This document shows, piece by piece, positions 36,076 to 44,942 of a DNA stretch of 64,000 nucleotides. A program made the position numbers and the translations under genes. The notes under the pieces are model-generated. The model was not told the origin of the DNA. It saw only the letters and a program-made list of their open reading frames with translations, and ran no database searches. Origin of the DNA: Halorarius halobius (GTDB lineage: Archaea; Halobacteriota; Halobacteria; Halobacteriales; Haloarculaceae); the NCBI RefSeq assembly GCF_024298865.1, contig NZ_CP101161.1:3431227-3495226 (forward strand), written 5' to 3'. The first letter of the stretch is position 1, and the number at the start of each line of letters is the position of its first letter.

Positions 36076-37154
36076 TGCGCGACGCACAGGTGACCGCGCT
36101 CCGTGAGGCCGCCGACGCGGGCGTCGACTGCGACGGCCTCCACGCGGAGCGCACCGACGACGGCTACGCCTTCGAGACGCCCGACGCCCGGCACGAAGGG
36201 CTAGGCGCCGACGACTTCGAGCGGGTCGCCCGCGACCATCCGGCGTACGTCACGAACTGGTACGCGTGGAGCCGCGACTACGCCGACGCCGACCGCGCGT
36301 TCCTCCGGTGGGTCGAGTACGCCGACGAGGGACGCGTCCCCGAGAAGTACGACGCGCTCCGCGACGGCATCACCCGGACGTGGGGCGAAGTGGCCGTCAC
36401 CGCGACGCTCGGCGAGAACGGCGCCCGCCGCTACCGGCTCTCACACGAAGACGATGTGGACGCGTCGGACGAGACGCTCGACGTCCACGGGGACCCTCTC
36501 GACGCGCGCCACGTCGTCAAGCACGACGACGACGGCCGGTACCGGCCGCTGAAGACCGCACCGACGCTTCCCCACGGCTGGGCGTTCGTGGGCCTCGACG
36601 GCCGGGAGTGTGCCCGCGCGGTCGACCTGATTTATCCGGCGACGATAACGAACTGGCATCTCGAACGCGAGGACGAGTTGGACGTCGACCACTGGGAGGA
36701 GACCGTCGACCGACAGACCGGCATCTACGGCGTCGTCCAGACCTGGAACCGCGGCGAGGGCCACGAGCACGTGAACTGGGTCGCGGAGGCCTGCTGTGAC
36801 GACTCGCAGTGTCTGAAGCGCCGCGAGTGGCAGTACGACGAGGACACCGCCCTCGACGTCGACGGCGGCGACGGCACCTTCCCGTGTCGGGAACCGTGTT
36901 CGCTCGTCATCGCGGCGGCCCGCACGTGGACCCGCATTGAGGGCGAGGAGGAGCGCACCTACGAATTCGAGTTGACGCCGAGCGAGAAGGAGCAACTGGA
37001 GGAGATACTCGACGCCGTCGCGGACGGGCGGGCCGGCGACGTGCGCGAGGCCGACGTGAAGGACGGCGCGAATCGCTACCGGGCGCGGTTCCTGCGCGCC
37101 AAACGAGTCGACGACGCCGGGAACCTCTGTGGCGTCCCCACCGACGACGAGTAG
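36075..37154 (+). CDS. DR2241-family protein partnered with CbiX
   Basis: A 359-residue soluble acidic protein. The N-terminal half includes VTNWYAWSRDYADADRAFLR; the C-terminal part holds a Cys cluster, ACCDDSQCLKRREWQ followed after about 30 residues by FPCREPCSLV, with enough cysteines for an iron-sulfur cluster. It matches the DR2241 family often found beside CbiX chelatases, and a ferredoxin-like redox or chaperone role in cobamide synthesis has been supposed. The start ATG overlaps the cbiX TGA. The stop directly abuts that of the convergent DUF7524-like gene. Confidence 0.75.
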   Translation: MRDAQVTALREAADAGVDCDGLHAERTDDGYAFETPDARHEGLGADDFERVARDHPAYVTNWYAWSRDYADADRAFLRWVEYADEGRVPEKYDALRDGITRTWGEVAVTATLGENGARRYRLSHEDDVDASDETLDVHGDPLDARHVVKHDDDGRYRPLKTAPTLPHGWAFVGLDGRECARAVDLIYPATITNWHLEREDELDVDHWEETVDRQTGIYGVVQTWNRGEGHEHVNWVAEACCDDSQCLKRREWQYDEDTALDVDGGDGTFPCREPCSLVIAAARTWTRIEGEEERTYEFELTPSEKEQLEEILDAVADGRAGDVREADVKDGANRYRARFLRAKRVDDAGNLCGVPTDDE

Positions 37155-37703
37155 CTACCGGAGCGCCGCCAGCCCCGCCGCGACCATCCCCGACAGCACC
37201 GCCAGCACGCCGAACACGATGGCGACGGCGCCCGCCGACACCAGTGCGCCGGCGGCCAGCGCCAGCGCGACGACGCCGGGGACGACCACCGCGAACAGCG
37301 TCGGGTCGACCCGGGCCAGCAGGCCCTCGTCGGTCGGCTGTGGCTGGCCGAGGTCGGGGTCGACCTGCACCTCGGTGTGGCCGGTGGTGTCGACGGTAAT
37401 CGTCACGTACCGGGTCTCGGCACCGTAGGCCGTGACGACTTTCATGCGGCCGCGCACCTGCGTGTCGTCGGGGGCGTCCACGGCGACGTGGACGCGCCGG
37501 GTCGACTCGCTACGGACGTAGTGGTTGGTCGCCTCCAGACGGGCGACCGCCGACAGCGAGTCGTCGAGATGGAGGTGGACGTGGGTGGACTCGCCGTCGT
37601 TCCGGAGTTCGACGTCGAACGACCCGTCGGTCTCGAACGCGTCGGGAACCTCCAGCGAGTGGAGATGCGTCCGGTTCACAGCGGCGACGAGCGTGTCCGT
37701 CAC
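37155..37703 (-). CDS. DUF7524-like protein with C-terminal membrane helices
   Basis: A 182-residue protein. Residues 1-110 are a beta-sandwich-like domain with many strands (FDVELRNDGESTHVHLHLDD, ESTRRVHVAVDAPDDTQVRG). Two hydrophobic helices follow (LFAVVVPGVVALALAAGALV and GAVAIVFGVLAVLSGMVAAG). The predicted topology places the domain on one face of the membrane without a signal peptide. The start is GTG (37701-37703), giving MTDTLVAAVNRTHLHSLEV. The family number is from memory; function is unknown. Confidence 0.7.
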   Translation of the reverse strand: MTDTLVAAVNRTHLHSLEVPDAFETDGSFDVELRNDGESTHVHLHLDDSLSAVARLEATNHYVRSESTRRVHVAVDAPDDTQVRGRMKVVTAYGAETRYVTITVDTTGHTEVQVDPDLGQPQPTDEGLLARVDPTLFAVVVPGVVALALAAGALVSAGAVAIVFGVLAVLSGMVAAGLAALR

Positions 37704-37783
37704 GCACGGACCGTCGTGAGGGTCCGGTAAAAAGCGTTCGCTCGGTCGGACCCCTGCGGTCGGTCGGCGAGCGCGGGCCCGCG

Positions 37784-37978
37784 TCAGGCCGCCGCCTCTT
37801 CCCGCATGTCCGGCGGGAGGAGGTTCGGGATGCCGTCCTCGATGGGGTAGGCTTCGCCGCACTCGGTGCAGGTGAGCGTCCCCTCGATGACCTCCCCGTC
37901 CTCGCGCTCGTCGGCGTCGAGTTCGAGTTCGGACTTGTCGAGCGGACAGCAGATGATGTCCATCAGGTCCTCCTTCAT
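37784..37978 (-). CDS. Trm112-family methyltransferase activator
   Basis: A 64-residue zinc-ribbon-like protein (MKEDLMDIICCPLDKSELEL start) with CCPLDKSEL and TCTECGEAYPIEDGIPNLLP, the Trm112 pattern. Archaeal Trm112 binds and stabilises several methyltransferases acting on tRNA, rRNA and release factor. The ATG at 37976-37978 is the family start; the open frame upstream of it continues into an unrelated gene and is not part of this protein. Confidence 0.85.
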   Translation of the reverse strand: MKEDLMDIICCPLDKSELELDADEREDGEVIEGTLTCTECGEAYPIEDGIPNLLPPDMREEAAA

Positions 37979-38033
37979 GCACGCCGCTGGGGGGGCGCGG
38001 GCCAAAAGCGTGCCGGACCCGTGGGAGGCGTCG

Positions 38034-38914
38034 TCAGTCCCGGGTGGGGGTTTCCGGCGTCGCCGTCCGCGTCGTGTCGGCACGGGGCGAGTCAGTCGCG
38101 GCGTCGGCCGTTCCGGTCTCCGCGTCGGCCGTCGCCGTCCGCGTCTCGGTGCCGGAGTCGTCCGGTTCACCCGTATCTCGCGCTCGTACTCGACCGTCGC
38201 GCGCAGCGTCAGCGTCACCTCCCCCTCGTAGCGGAGTCCCGGGAGCGACGGCTCGACCGTCCGCTCGACCGTCTCGTCGACGGGCACTCGCAGACCGAAC
38301 ACCTCGCTGATGTCCTCGCTCGCGTCGGTCGATAGCTGTCCGAGCCAGAGGCCGTCGCGGTCGCCGTCGTTGTGGACGCGAACCGTGACGGCGACGCGAC
38401 CGCTCTCGACACTCGTCTCGAACGCACGCAGATCGAACGACGGAACGCGATTGAACGCCTCGACGACCTCCAGCGGGAGTTCGAGCACCGACTGTCCGCC
38501 GGCGGCGACCGAGACGACGGCCGCGTCGTCGACCAGCCGGACGGGGACGGGAATCGCCGCGGCGTGACTCCCAGCTCCTTCTGGGTCCATCGGCGGCTCC
38601 CCGGGCGGAACGACGACCGTCCGACGGGCGGGCGTCGGCTCGTCCGGGGAGACGCGCCGACTCTCTATCTCCACGTCCAGCGGGTACTGGTAGCTGTCGG
38701 CCTCGGCGCCGGAGACGTCGACGACGAGGAACTGGTCGTCGGCCGCGCGGACCGTCGCCCAGGGGCCGTTGTCGAACGCGACCAGTTTCCGGAGCCGGGG
38801 GTTCGAGACCGATAGCTCGGGACGCCCCGACGTCAGGCGGCCGAGACAGCCGGCGGTCGAGACCGCGGCAGCCCCGGCGCTCGCGAGGAGGGCTCTGCGC
38901 CGTGGGGACCACAT
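38034..38914 (-). pseudogene. Frameshifted Tat-type lipoprotein gene
   Basis: The N-terminal frame (from ATG 38912-38914) encodes MWSPRRRALLASAGAAAVST, then AGCLGRL with lipobox Cys22, and about 230 residues of a beta-rich ectodomain to VEYEREIRV near 38170. In that frame the sequence then becomes an implausible Arg/Pro-rich run. The overlapping frame instead continues as EPDDSGTETRTATADAETG and ends PETPTRD at a TGA (38034-38036), a natural acidic Thr-rich tail. One missing G in the GGG at the switch point would join the two. This could be a sequencing error, a true frameshift, or programmed slippage. Confidence 0.65.
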
Positions 38915-39019
38915 GGGCGGCGCGTGGCCGGTCGATGGGCAAATGCTTTCTGGCGCGACTGGCCCCGATAACCACCACCTTGTTAACAATTCCCGTTGAC
39001 AGTACGGGCGATTACAGCT

Positions 39020-39892
39020 ATGGGGGACGGGGATTCAGACGTAGCGACACGGTGGCCGCCGACGTTCGACCGGGGGGCGTGGGCGGCCGTCGCGCTCGTC
39101 GTCGCGTTCGCGGCGTGGGTGGTGGTATCGAACACGGTTCTGGTGCGACTGCTCGGTCCCGACCCCGCGGTTCTCTCGGAGCGCGCACTCGGGGTCGTCT
39201 CCTCGACGGTCCAGATAGCCATCGCCGTGGCGTTCCTTCGGTACGAGGGTGTCCGCCTCCGCGACGTCGGGCTCTCGAAGCGGCTGGTGGTGCCCGCAGT
39301 GGTCGCCGTTCTCGGGGTGGTGGTCGCCGCGAACGCCGCCGTCGCAACGCTCGTCGTGGCCGGGGGGCAAGGGGTGAGGGTCGAACCGTTCGTCCTCCTG
39401 TCGGCGCTCCCGCGGGAGTACTCGGCCGGCGAGGTGGCAGTCACCGCCGTCTACTACTGGCTGTTCGTCGGGGTCGCCGAGGAGCTCGCGTTCCGCGGCT
39501 ACCTCCAGAACAAACTGACGGCGCTGCTCGACGGCTGGGGCGACCCACTCCGGACCGCGCTTGCCGTCGTGACGGCGGCAGTCGCCTTCTCGCTACTGCA
39601 CGCGCCCACCATCCTGCTGGTCGACCGGGCGTCGCTCGGCGGGTTGGTCGGCGGGCTCCTCGTCACGGGCCTCTCCGGTGTCGCCTTCGGGGCCATCTAC
39701 GTCCTGACCCGGAACCTGCTTCTGGTGGCGCTGTTGCACGGCATCGGCGACTTCTGGCCGCTGTTCGTGGAGCCCGCGGGGAGCTGGCCCAACTGGGTGC
39801 TCCTCGTCGTGTTGTACGCGGTGCTGGTCGTCGCGTACAGGGGATGGGCCGAACGGACGCCACGACCCACCCCGGGCGTGGGGGCAGACTGA
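39020..39892 (+). CDS. CPBP-family intramembrane metalloprotease
   Basis: A 290-residue membrane protein with eight or so hydrophobic helices. The CPBP/Abi (CAAX protease) signature is present: GVAEELAFRGYLQ holds the Glu-Glu and Arg, FSLLHAP holds the first His, and LLLVALLHGIGDFW the last His. These residues place the active site within the membrane. Substrates in haloarchaea are unknown; prenyl-protein or signal-remnant processing has been suggested for the family. ATG 39020 is the likely start; an earlier TTG would add eight residues. Its stop abuts that of convergent purA. Confidence 0.88.
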   Translation: MGDGDSDVATRWPPTFDRGAWAAVALVVAFAAWVVVSNTVLVRLLGPDPAVLSERALGVVSSTVQIAIAVAFLRYEGVRLRDVGLSKRLVVPAVVAVLGVVVAANAAVATLVVAGGQGVRVEPFVLLSALPREYSAGEVAVTAVYYWLFVGVAEELAFRGYLQNKLTALLDGWGDPLRTALAVVTAAVAFSLLHAPTILLVDRASLGGLVGGLLVTGLSGVAFGAIYVLTRNLLLVALLHGIGDFWPLFVEPAGSWPNWVLLVVLYAVLVVAYRGWAERTPRPTPGVGAD

Positions 39893-41263
39893 CTACGTCC
39901 AGACGTCCTCGACGACGACCGTCTGCTCGCGGCCGGGGCCGACCCCGACACAGTAGATGGGGACGTCGAGTTCGTCGCTGACGTACTCGAGGTAGGTACG
40001 GGCGTTCTCGGGGAGGGCGTCGTACCCCTCCTGGGCGACCTGCTCGGCGTCGAACTCCGGCCAGCCGTCGAACGTCCGCAGGTTCGCCTCGCATCGGCCC
40101 CACTTCTCGGTCGTCGCGGGCATCGTCGTCGTCTCCTCGCCGTCGAGCGTGTACGAGTGGCCGACCTTGACCTCGTCGAGGCCCGCGAGCACGTCGACGT
40201 GGTTCACGGCGAGGCCGGTGAACCCGTTGACACGGGCGGCGTGGCGGAGCATCGGGATGTCGAGCCAGCCGACGCGCCGGGGCCGGCCGGTGACGGTGCC
40301 GTACTCGCCCCCCTCGTCGCGGATGTACGTGGCCAGCGCCTGGCCCGTCTCGGAGGTGTCTCCCCCCTCGGGCGGCGTCTGCCCCTCTACGTGGCCGAGT
40401 TCGGTCGGGAGCGGACCGGTCCCTACCCGGGAGAGATACCCTTTCACGATGCCGACGACCTCACCCTGGCCGACGACGGTGGGGCCCACACCGGAGCCGA
40501 CGGCGGCCGCGCCGGCCGTCGGATTCGACGAGGTGACGTACGGGTAGATGCCGTGGTCGATGTCGATGGAAGTGCCCTGTGCCCCCTCGAACATGACGTT
40601 CTCGTCGCGGTCGAGGTGGGACTGCAGGAACGCGCCGGCGTCGACGGTCATCTCCTCGTCGGCGAGTCGCTCGCCGAGCGCACGGTACTCCTCGAACAGT
40701 TCGTCGACGTCGAAGGCTCCCTCGAACCGGTCGGCGTCGGGGTCGGCGCCGAAGTTCTCGACGAGGCTCCGCTTGTGCGGGACGGCGTACTCCAGCCGGT
40801 CCCGGAGCACATCGGGGTCGAGGAGGTCGCCGACACGGACGCCACGGCGGCCGGCCTTGTCCTCGTAGGTCGGACCGATGCCGCGACCGGTCGTGCCCGC
40901 CGCGAGGTCGTCCTTGGCGTCCTCCTCGATGCCGTCCAAGACCCGGTGGTACGGCATGATGACGTGGGCGCGTTCCGCGACCCGGACGTCCGGGTCGAGC
41001 CCGCGCTCGCGGAGCGTGTCGAGTTCGTCGAACAGCGTGGTCGGGTTGACGACACAGCCGTTGCCGAGGACTCCGGTCTTCCCCCGGACGGCCCCCGACG
41101 GAACCAGCGAGAGCTTGTACTCCTCGCCCTCGTGGACGACAGTGTGCCCGGCGTTGTCGCCGCCCTGATAGCGGACGACGACGTCGGCGGCGTCGCCGTA
41201 GACGTCGACGATGCCCCCCTTCCCTTCGTCGCCGAGTTGCGCACCGACGATGGTGACGGTCAT
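39893..41263 (-). CDS. purA: Adenylosuccinate synthetase
   Basis: A 456-residue enzyme joining IMP and aspartate with GTP to make adenylosuccinate, the first committed step of AMP synthesis. The P-loop GDEGKG is at about 11-16 in MTVTIVGAQLGDEGKGGIVD, NAGHTVV follows near 38, and EGAQGTSIDIDHG carries the IMP site. GTP-base contacts are in the C-terminal half (KVGHSYTLDG). The length is complete. The ATG at 41261-41263 is the family start. A minus-strand TATA-like ATTTAAGTA (41341-41349) gives a leader of about 55 nt. Confidence 0.96.
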   Translation of the reverse strand: MTVTIVGAQLGDEGKGGIVDVYGDAADVVVRYQGGDNAGHTVVHEGEEYKLSLVPSGAVRGKTGVLGNGCVVNPTTLFDELDTLRERGLDPDVRVAERAHVIMPYHRVLDGIEEDAKDDLAAGTTGRGIGPTYEDKAGRRGVRVGDLLDPDVLRDRLEYAVPHKRSLVENFGADPDADRFEGAFDVDELFEEYRALGERLADEEMTVDAGAFLQSHLDRDENVMFEGAQGTSIDIDHGIYPYVTSSNPTAGAAAVGSGVGPTVVGQGEVVGIVKGYLSRVGTGPLPTELGHVEGQTPPEGGDTSETGQALATYIRDEGGEYGTVTGRPRRVGWLDIPMLRHAARVNGFTGLAVNHVDVLAGLDEVKVGHSYTLDGEETTTMPATTEKWGRCEANLRTFDGWPEFDAEQVAQEGYDALPENARTYLEYVSDELDVPIYCVGVGPGREQTVVVEDVWT

Positions 41264-41435
41264 TTTTACGGTGGGTGTTCCGAGTGTCCCGGTAAACCGA
41301 TTTCGGTCCACCGCCGAGCGCCCGGTAACGTGCCACAAGGTACTTAAATGACGGTCGTGAACCACTCTCAGTACCTCCTGACGCTCCACACTTAGGGCAA
41401 CCTTTAAAAGTAGCCAACACAAGTTAACAAATGCC

Positions 41436-41741
41436 ATGATAGACAGGCTTGAGAAAGAGGTCGATATGCTCGAGCGCCATCTCCAGGTCCTGAAGATGGT
41501 CATCGAGAACGAGCCTATCGGCATCGTGAAGATGTCCAACGAGACCGGCTACCCGCACCACAAGGTCCGCTACTCGCTGCGCGTTCTGGAGGAGGAGAAC
41601 CTCATCGAGCCGTCGAGCCAGGGTGCTATCACCACCGAGACCACCGCGGAGTTCGTCGGCGACCTCGACGAGAAGATCGACGACATCGTCGACAAGCTCG
41701 AGGGCATGAAGATCGACGACGTCCCCGAAATCGAGTCCTAA
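41436..41741 (+). CDS. Small winged-helix protein beside purA
   Basis: A 101-residue acidic protein with an N-terminal helix (DRLEKEVDMLERHLQVLKMV), a winged helix-turn-helix (GIVKMSNETGYPHHKVRYSL, then LRVLEEENLIEPSSQGAITT) and a C-terminal coil (GDLDEKIDDIVDKLEGM). It is likely a DNA-binding regulator that dimerises through the terminal helices. TTTAAAA at 41403-41409 is 27 bp ahead of the ATG, so the transcript is probably leaderless. It shares the 172-bp divergent promoter region with purA, which makes purA regulation a natural hypothesis. Confidence 0.75.
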   Translation: MIDRLEKEVDMLERHLQVLKMVIENEPIGIVKMSNETGYPHHKVRYSLRVLEEENLIEPSSQGAITTETTAEFVGDLDEKIDDIVDKLEGMKIDDVPEIES

Positions 41742-43888
41742 AGGTCCGGCACCGAGAGGTGGAACGTCTCTTCTCGCGACTCCACCAGCCCCAGGTGGTA
41801 GCCGCGCTTGCGGGATATCTTCACGTAGCTCCGCCGCTTGTCACGGGAGAGCAGACTGCCGCTCGTCGCCTCGCGAGCCGTCTCCAGCGACTCCGGCGAG
41901 AAGAACGCCGACGTGACCGAGAAGACACCCGACAGCGACGACTCGTCGGTCGCCACGTCGGTCGCGTCCGTCACCAGCGACCCCATCGACGTCTCGGTGA
42001 CGGGGTCGCGTGACCGCTCGAGGCGGGCCACCACCAGCGGGTCGCCCATCCGGTCGCGGCAGACCACGTCGAAGCTGGCGTCGCGGTCGCCCTCCTCGTC
42101 GGTGACGGTCACCGAGCCGTCGAGTTCGATGCGGTCTATCTCGGGCAGGACGTCGTACAGTTCCCGGAGCCCGTCGGCGGCTCCAGTCTCGCGTATCTCG
42201 ACCACGAGCGTCGTGACCAGCCACTCCGCGAACCGGTACTGGAGCGTGCCGGTCAGCCACGAGTCGAACGCCTCGCCCTCGACGGTCGCGTTCTCGGACT
42301 CGAACTTGGTGTGGTCGGCCAACTGGAGGTTCTCCCGCAGGTCTTCGACGGCGCCGGAGCCGTCGTGGACGTCTTCGACGGTGGTCCGCCCCTTCGAGTC
42401 GTAGCGGACGAACAAGTTCGTCCCCGCCAGCGCCTCCGCGACCGACAGCGACGGGCCGCCCTCCGACGCCTCGCCTTCCAGGTCGGCGACCCGCGCCCGG
42501 AGTTCCTCGACCGTCGCCGCGAGGTCGTCCCGCTCGTCGCGGACCGACGCCAACTGCTCGCGGGCGTCAGCCAGTTTCGACCGGGCCTCGCGTAGCTGTG
42601 CTCGAAGCTCCGCACGCTCCTCGTCGGCGCCGTCGGTCTCGTCGGGCGCGCCCGCCTCGTCGGCGGCAACGGCTTCCCCGGGTGAGCCCGACTCCGTGGT
42701 CGCCTCCCCGTCGTCGCTCCACGACTGCTCGGGGTCCAGCGACGGCACCGACCGCGTCTCGAGGTCCCCCACCGGCCCGCTCGCGGCGCGTGCAGTCGCC
42801 GGGTCGACAGCGTCGTCGTCCGCCGGGTCGCCGGTCGAAGACGCCGGGTCCCGCTCTTCTTCGGCCGCCGAATCGACAGACTCGTCGACCACCGGTCCCC
42901 CGGCCGCCGGGTCGCCGGCCGAGTCGGCCGCCTTGGCCTCGGGGCCGTCCATCGGCTCCTCGTCGGCGTCCGCGTCCGGGTCGTCGACCGGGTCGTCATC
43001 CGAGGCGGCGCTGTCCGCGGGCGTGCCCGCCGGCGTCGCGGCGTCGTCGGCCGTCTCCTCGTCCCCTGCGTCGGAGTCGTCCGGGGGCGACTCCTCCGGG
43101 GGCGACTCCTCCGCGCCCGCGGCATCGGGGACCGAGTTCGCGGCCGCGTCCCCGTCCGACCCGTCCGCATCGTCCACCGTCGCGGCATCGCCGGAGACGG
43201 AATCGGACTCCCCACCGCCGTCGTTCTCCGCGTCCGCCGCCGTGTCGGTCAGGGACTCGCCAGCGGCGGCACCTGCCGCACCTGCCGCCCCAGCGACGGC
43301 GCTCTCGTCGTCCGGTTCGCCGGGTATCTCCACGACGTCGATGCCGGCCGACACCACCTCGTAGATGCCGACCTCGTCGGTGAGTCGCTCGTGAGCCTCC
43401 TCTTCGGTGAGCAGGCGGCGCGCGTTGCCGATGAACGCCAGCGGCGTCGACCGACCGCTCTGGAACACGGCGTAGTAGTCGCCCGACAGCACGTTCTCCG
43501 ACAGTTCGAGATAGCCCGTGAACCTGCCCTCCTCTAGCGTCTCGAGAACCTCCTCGACGGGGGTGTCCTCGGTGTAGTACTTCCCGCGGGTCTCGCCACC
43601 GGTGGCCTGCATCGCCACGAGCAGGGGGACCGACGGGTGGGGAGCGTCGTAGACGGTACCCGTCGCCTCCTCGAACTGCTCGATGTCGGCCGACACCACC
43701 TCGTCGCCGTCTCGCGTCTGCCGGTACTCGACGACGGCGACCACCCGGCCGCTCACCATGAACAGCCACGCGTCGCCCGCCGAGACGGCACCCGAGAAGT
43801 CGGCGGCCGAGAGGTCGTGCAGGCCGGCGTAGCCGTCCGAGAACGGCCGGTCGTCCCAGCCCTCCATCTCCTCGACCCAGGTCTCCAT
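41738..43888 (-). CDS. Large DUF7527-like protein with acidic linker and coiled coil
   Basis: A 716-residue cytosolic protein. Residues 1-195 form a folded domain (VVSADIEQFEEATGTVYDAP; YYAVFQSGRSTPLAFIGNAR). Residues about 200-420 are an Asp/Ala/Glu/Ser-rich disordered linker. A coiled coil follows (ELRAQLREARSKLADAREQL, then ASVRDERDDLAATVEELRAR). The C-terminal 220 residues are a mixed domain ending RRSYVKISRKRGYHLGLVES. The DUF number is from memory. No signal peptide or membrane segment is visible. A scaffold or regulator is possible; no function is known. The stop interlocks with that of the convergent winged-helix gene. Confidence 0.75.
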   Translation of the reverse strand: METWVEEMEGWDDRPFSDGYAGLHDLSAADFSGAVSAGDAWLFMVSGRVVAVVEYRQTRDGDEVVSADIEQFEEATGTVYDAPHPSVPLLVAMQATGGETRGKYYTEDTPVEEVLETLEEGRFTGYLELSENVLSGDYYAVFQSGRSTPLAFIGNARRLLTEEEAHERLTDEVGIYEVVSAGIDVVEIPGEPDDESAVAGAAGAAGAAAGESLTDTAADAENDGGGESDSVSGDAATVDDADGSDGDAAANSVPDAAGAEESPPEESPPDDSDAGDEETADDAATPAGTPADSAASDDDPVDDPDADADEEPMDGPEAKAADSAGDPAAGGPVVDESVDSAAEEERDPASSTGDPADDDAVDPATARAASGPVGDLETRSVPSLDPEQSWSDDGEATTESGSPGEAVAADEAGAPDETDGADEERAELRAQLREARSKLADAREQLASVRDERDDLAATVEELRARVADLEGEASEGGPSLSVAEALAGTNLFVRYDSKGRTTVEDVHDGSGAVEDLRENLQLADHTKFESENATVEGEAFDSWLTGTLQYRFAEWLVTTLVVEIRETGAADGLRELYDVLPEIDRIELDGSVTVTDEEGDRDASFDVVCRDRMGDPLVVARLERSRDPVTETSMGSLVTDATDVATDESSLSGVFSVTSAFFSPESLETAREATSGSLLSRDKRRSYVKISRKRGYHLGLVESREETFHLSVPDL

Positions 43889-44034
43889 ACCCGCGTCCAC
43901 CGCCACGGCGAGCAAATAAGTTCCGGCCCGCGAGTCAGCGGTTTCGGAGGCGTGCGTGTCGCTCTCGCGTCACTCCGACACACGCGTCCGCGTCTCTCGT
44001 GCGGCTTATCCGTGCGTGGCGCGCCAGCCCAACT

Positions 44035-44241
44035 ATGAACCACGCCGCGTCCCTCGGGGCCGTGTGGGCGCTCGGCCTGTTCGTCGCCGGCGCCGGCAGT
44101 ACGCTCGACAGCCTCCTGATAACCTCGGTCGGGCTACTCGCAGTCTCGCTGATGCTCGCCACCGGCGTCGCCGTCTGGACGACCGACCTGCTCGACGGGC
44201 CACCGGGGCCGGCCGGCCGACCCGACCACGTCGAGAAGTAG
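44035..44241 (+). CDS. Small two-helix membrane protein
   Basis: A 68-residue protein (MNHAASLGAVWALGLFVAGA start) with two membrane helices, a short GSTLDSLL turn and a polar tail (PPGPAGRPDHVEK). The family is unknown. The ATG at 44035 lies about 30 bp after a TTATCC sequence that could be a weak TATA box, so it may be leaderless. It is divergent from the DUF7527-like gene and convergent with the redoxin. Confidence 0.6.
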   Translation: MNHAASLGAVWALGLFVAGAGSTLDSLLITSVGLLAVSLMLATGVAVWTTDLLDGPPGPAGRPDHVEK

Positions 44242-44275
44242 TCGCCGCCGCCCGCTCCCGACCGTCCGCCCTGCC

Positions 44276-44848
44276 TCACTCGTCGCGCCACTTTATCGAA
44301 CAGCCACGCGAGGGCTCGTCGTCGAGCGACACCGCCTCGCCGGCCAGCACCGCGTCGATGGCCTGCCGCATCTCGAACCCCGGTTCGCCCGACGGCTCGT
44401 CGTCGGGGTTCATCGCGTCGTCGAGACGGCCGTGGTACGCCAGCGTCCATGTCCCACCATCTTGGGCGAACAGGAACGGGTCCGGGGTACAGACCGCGCC
44501 GTACGCGCGGGCCACGTCGCTGGTGTCGTCGAGCAGGTAGGCGTCGTACGCGACGGTGCCGTCGTCGACCAACTCGCACATCCGCTCGTAGGAGTCCTCG
44601 GGGTACGCCTCGGGGTCGTTGGGGTTGATGCCGACGACCGCACAGTCGTCGTAGTCGGCGGCGATGGCGTTCAGCGCGTCGAACTTCGCCTTCGCGTACG
44701 GGCAGTGGTTGCACGTGAACACGACCAGCAGGGCGTCGTTGTCCCCGAAGGAGTCGGGCGAGTACGTCGCGCCGTCCGTCCCGGTCAGCGAGAAGTCGGG
44801 CGCGGTGTCGCCACGCGTCAACTCGGAGTCGGATTCCGTCTGGACCAT
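44276..44848 (-). CDS. Thioredoxin-fold peroxiredoxin/redoxin
   Basis: A 190-residue AhpC/TSA-like redoxin. The active site is VFTCNHCPYAKAKFDAL, giving Cys46 and Cys49 as CxxC, preceded by the typical TAPDFSLTGTDGATYSPDSF start. AVCTPDPFLFAQDGG supplies the cis-Pro segment near residue 118, with a third Cys. An additional Cys is near the C terminus (RGCSIKW). It is likely a thiol-disulfide oxidoreductase or thiol peroxidase of the cytosol; the electron donor is unknown. Confidence 0.85.
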   Translation of the reverse strand: MVQTESDSELTRGDTAPDFSLTGTDGATYSPDSFGDNDALLVVFTCNHCPYAKAKFDALNAIAADYDDCAVVGINPNDPEAYPEDSYERMCELVDDGTVAYDAYLLDDTSDVARAYGAVCTPDPFLFAQDGGTWTLAYHGRLDDAMNPDDEPSGEPGFEMRQAIDAVLAGEAVSLDDEPSRGCSIKWRDE

Positions 44849-44942
44849 ACCCGTGCTACGGGCGAGAGTCGAAAAGGCGTTGCGTCACTCGGTCGACACG
44901 CGGCCACCGCACTTACACCAAGGGGGGCCGTATCGGAGCCGA

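Noticed and set aside
37784-38989. One 401-residue protein fusing a lipoprotein to Trm112
   Set aside because: The middle is an implausible Arg/Pro-rich run from a wrong frame; Trm112 has its own ATG and the lipoprotein continues better in another frame.
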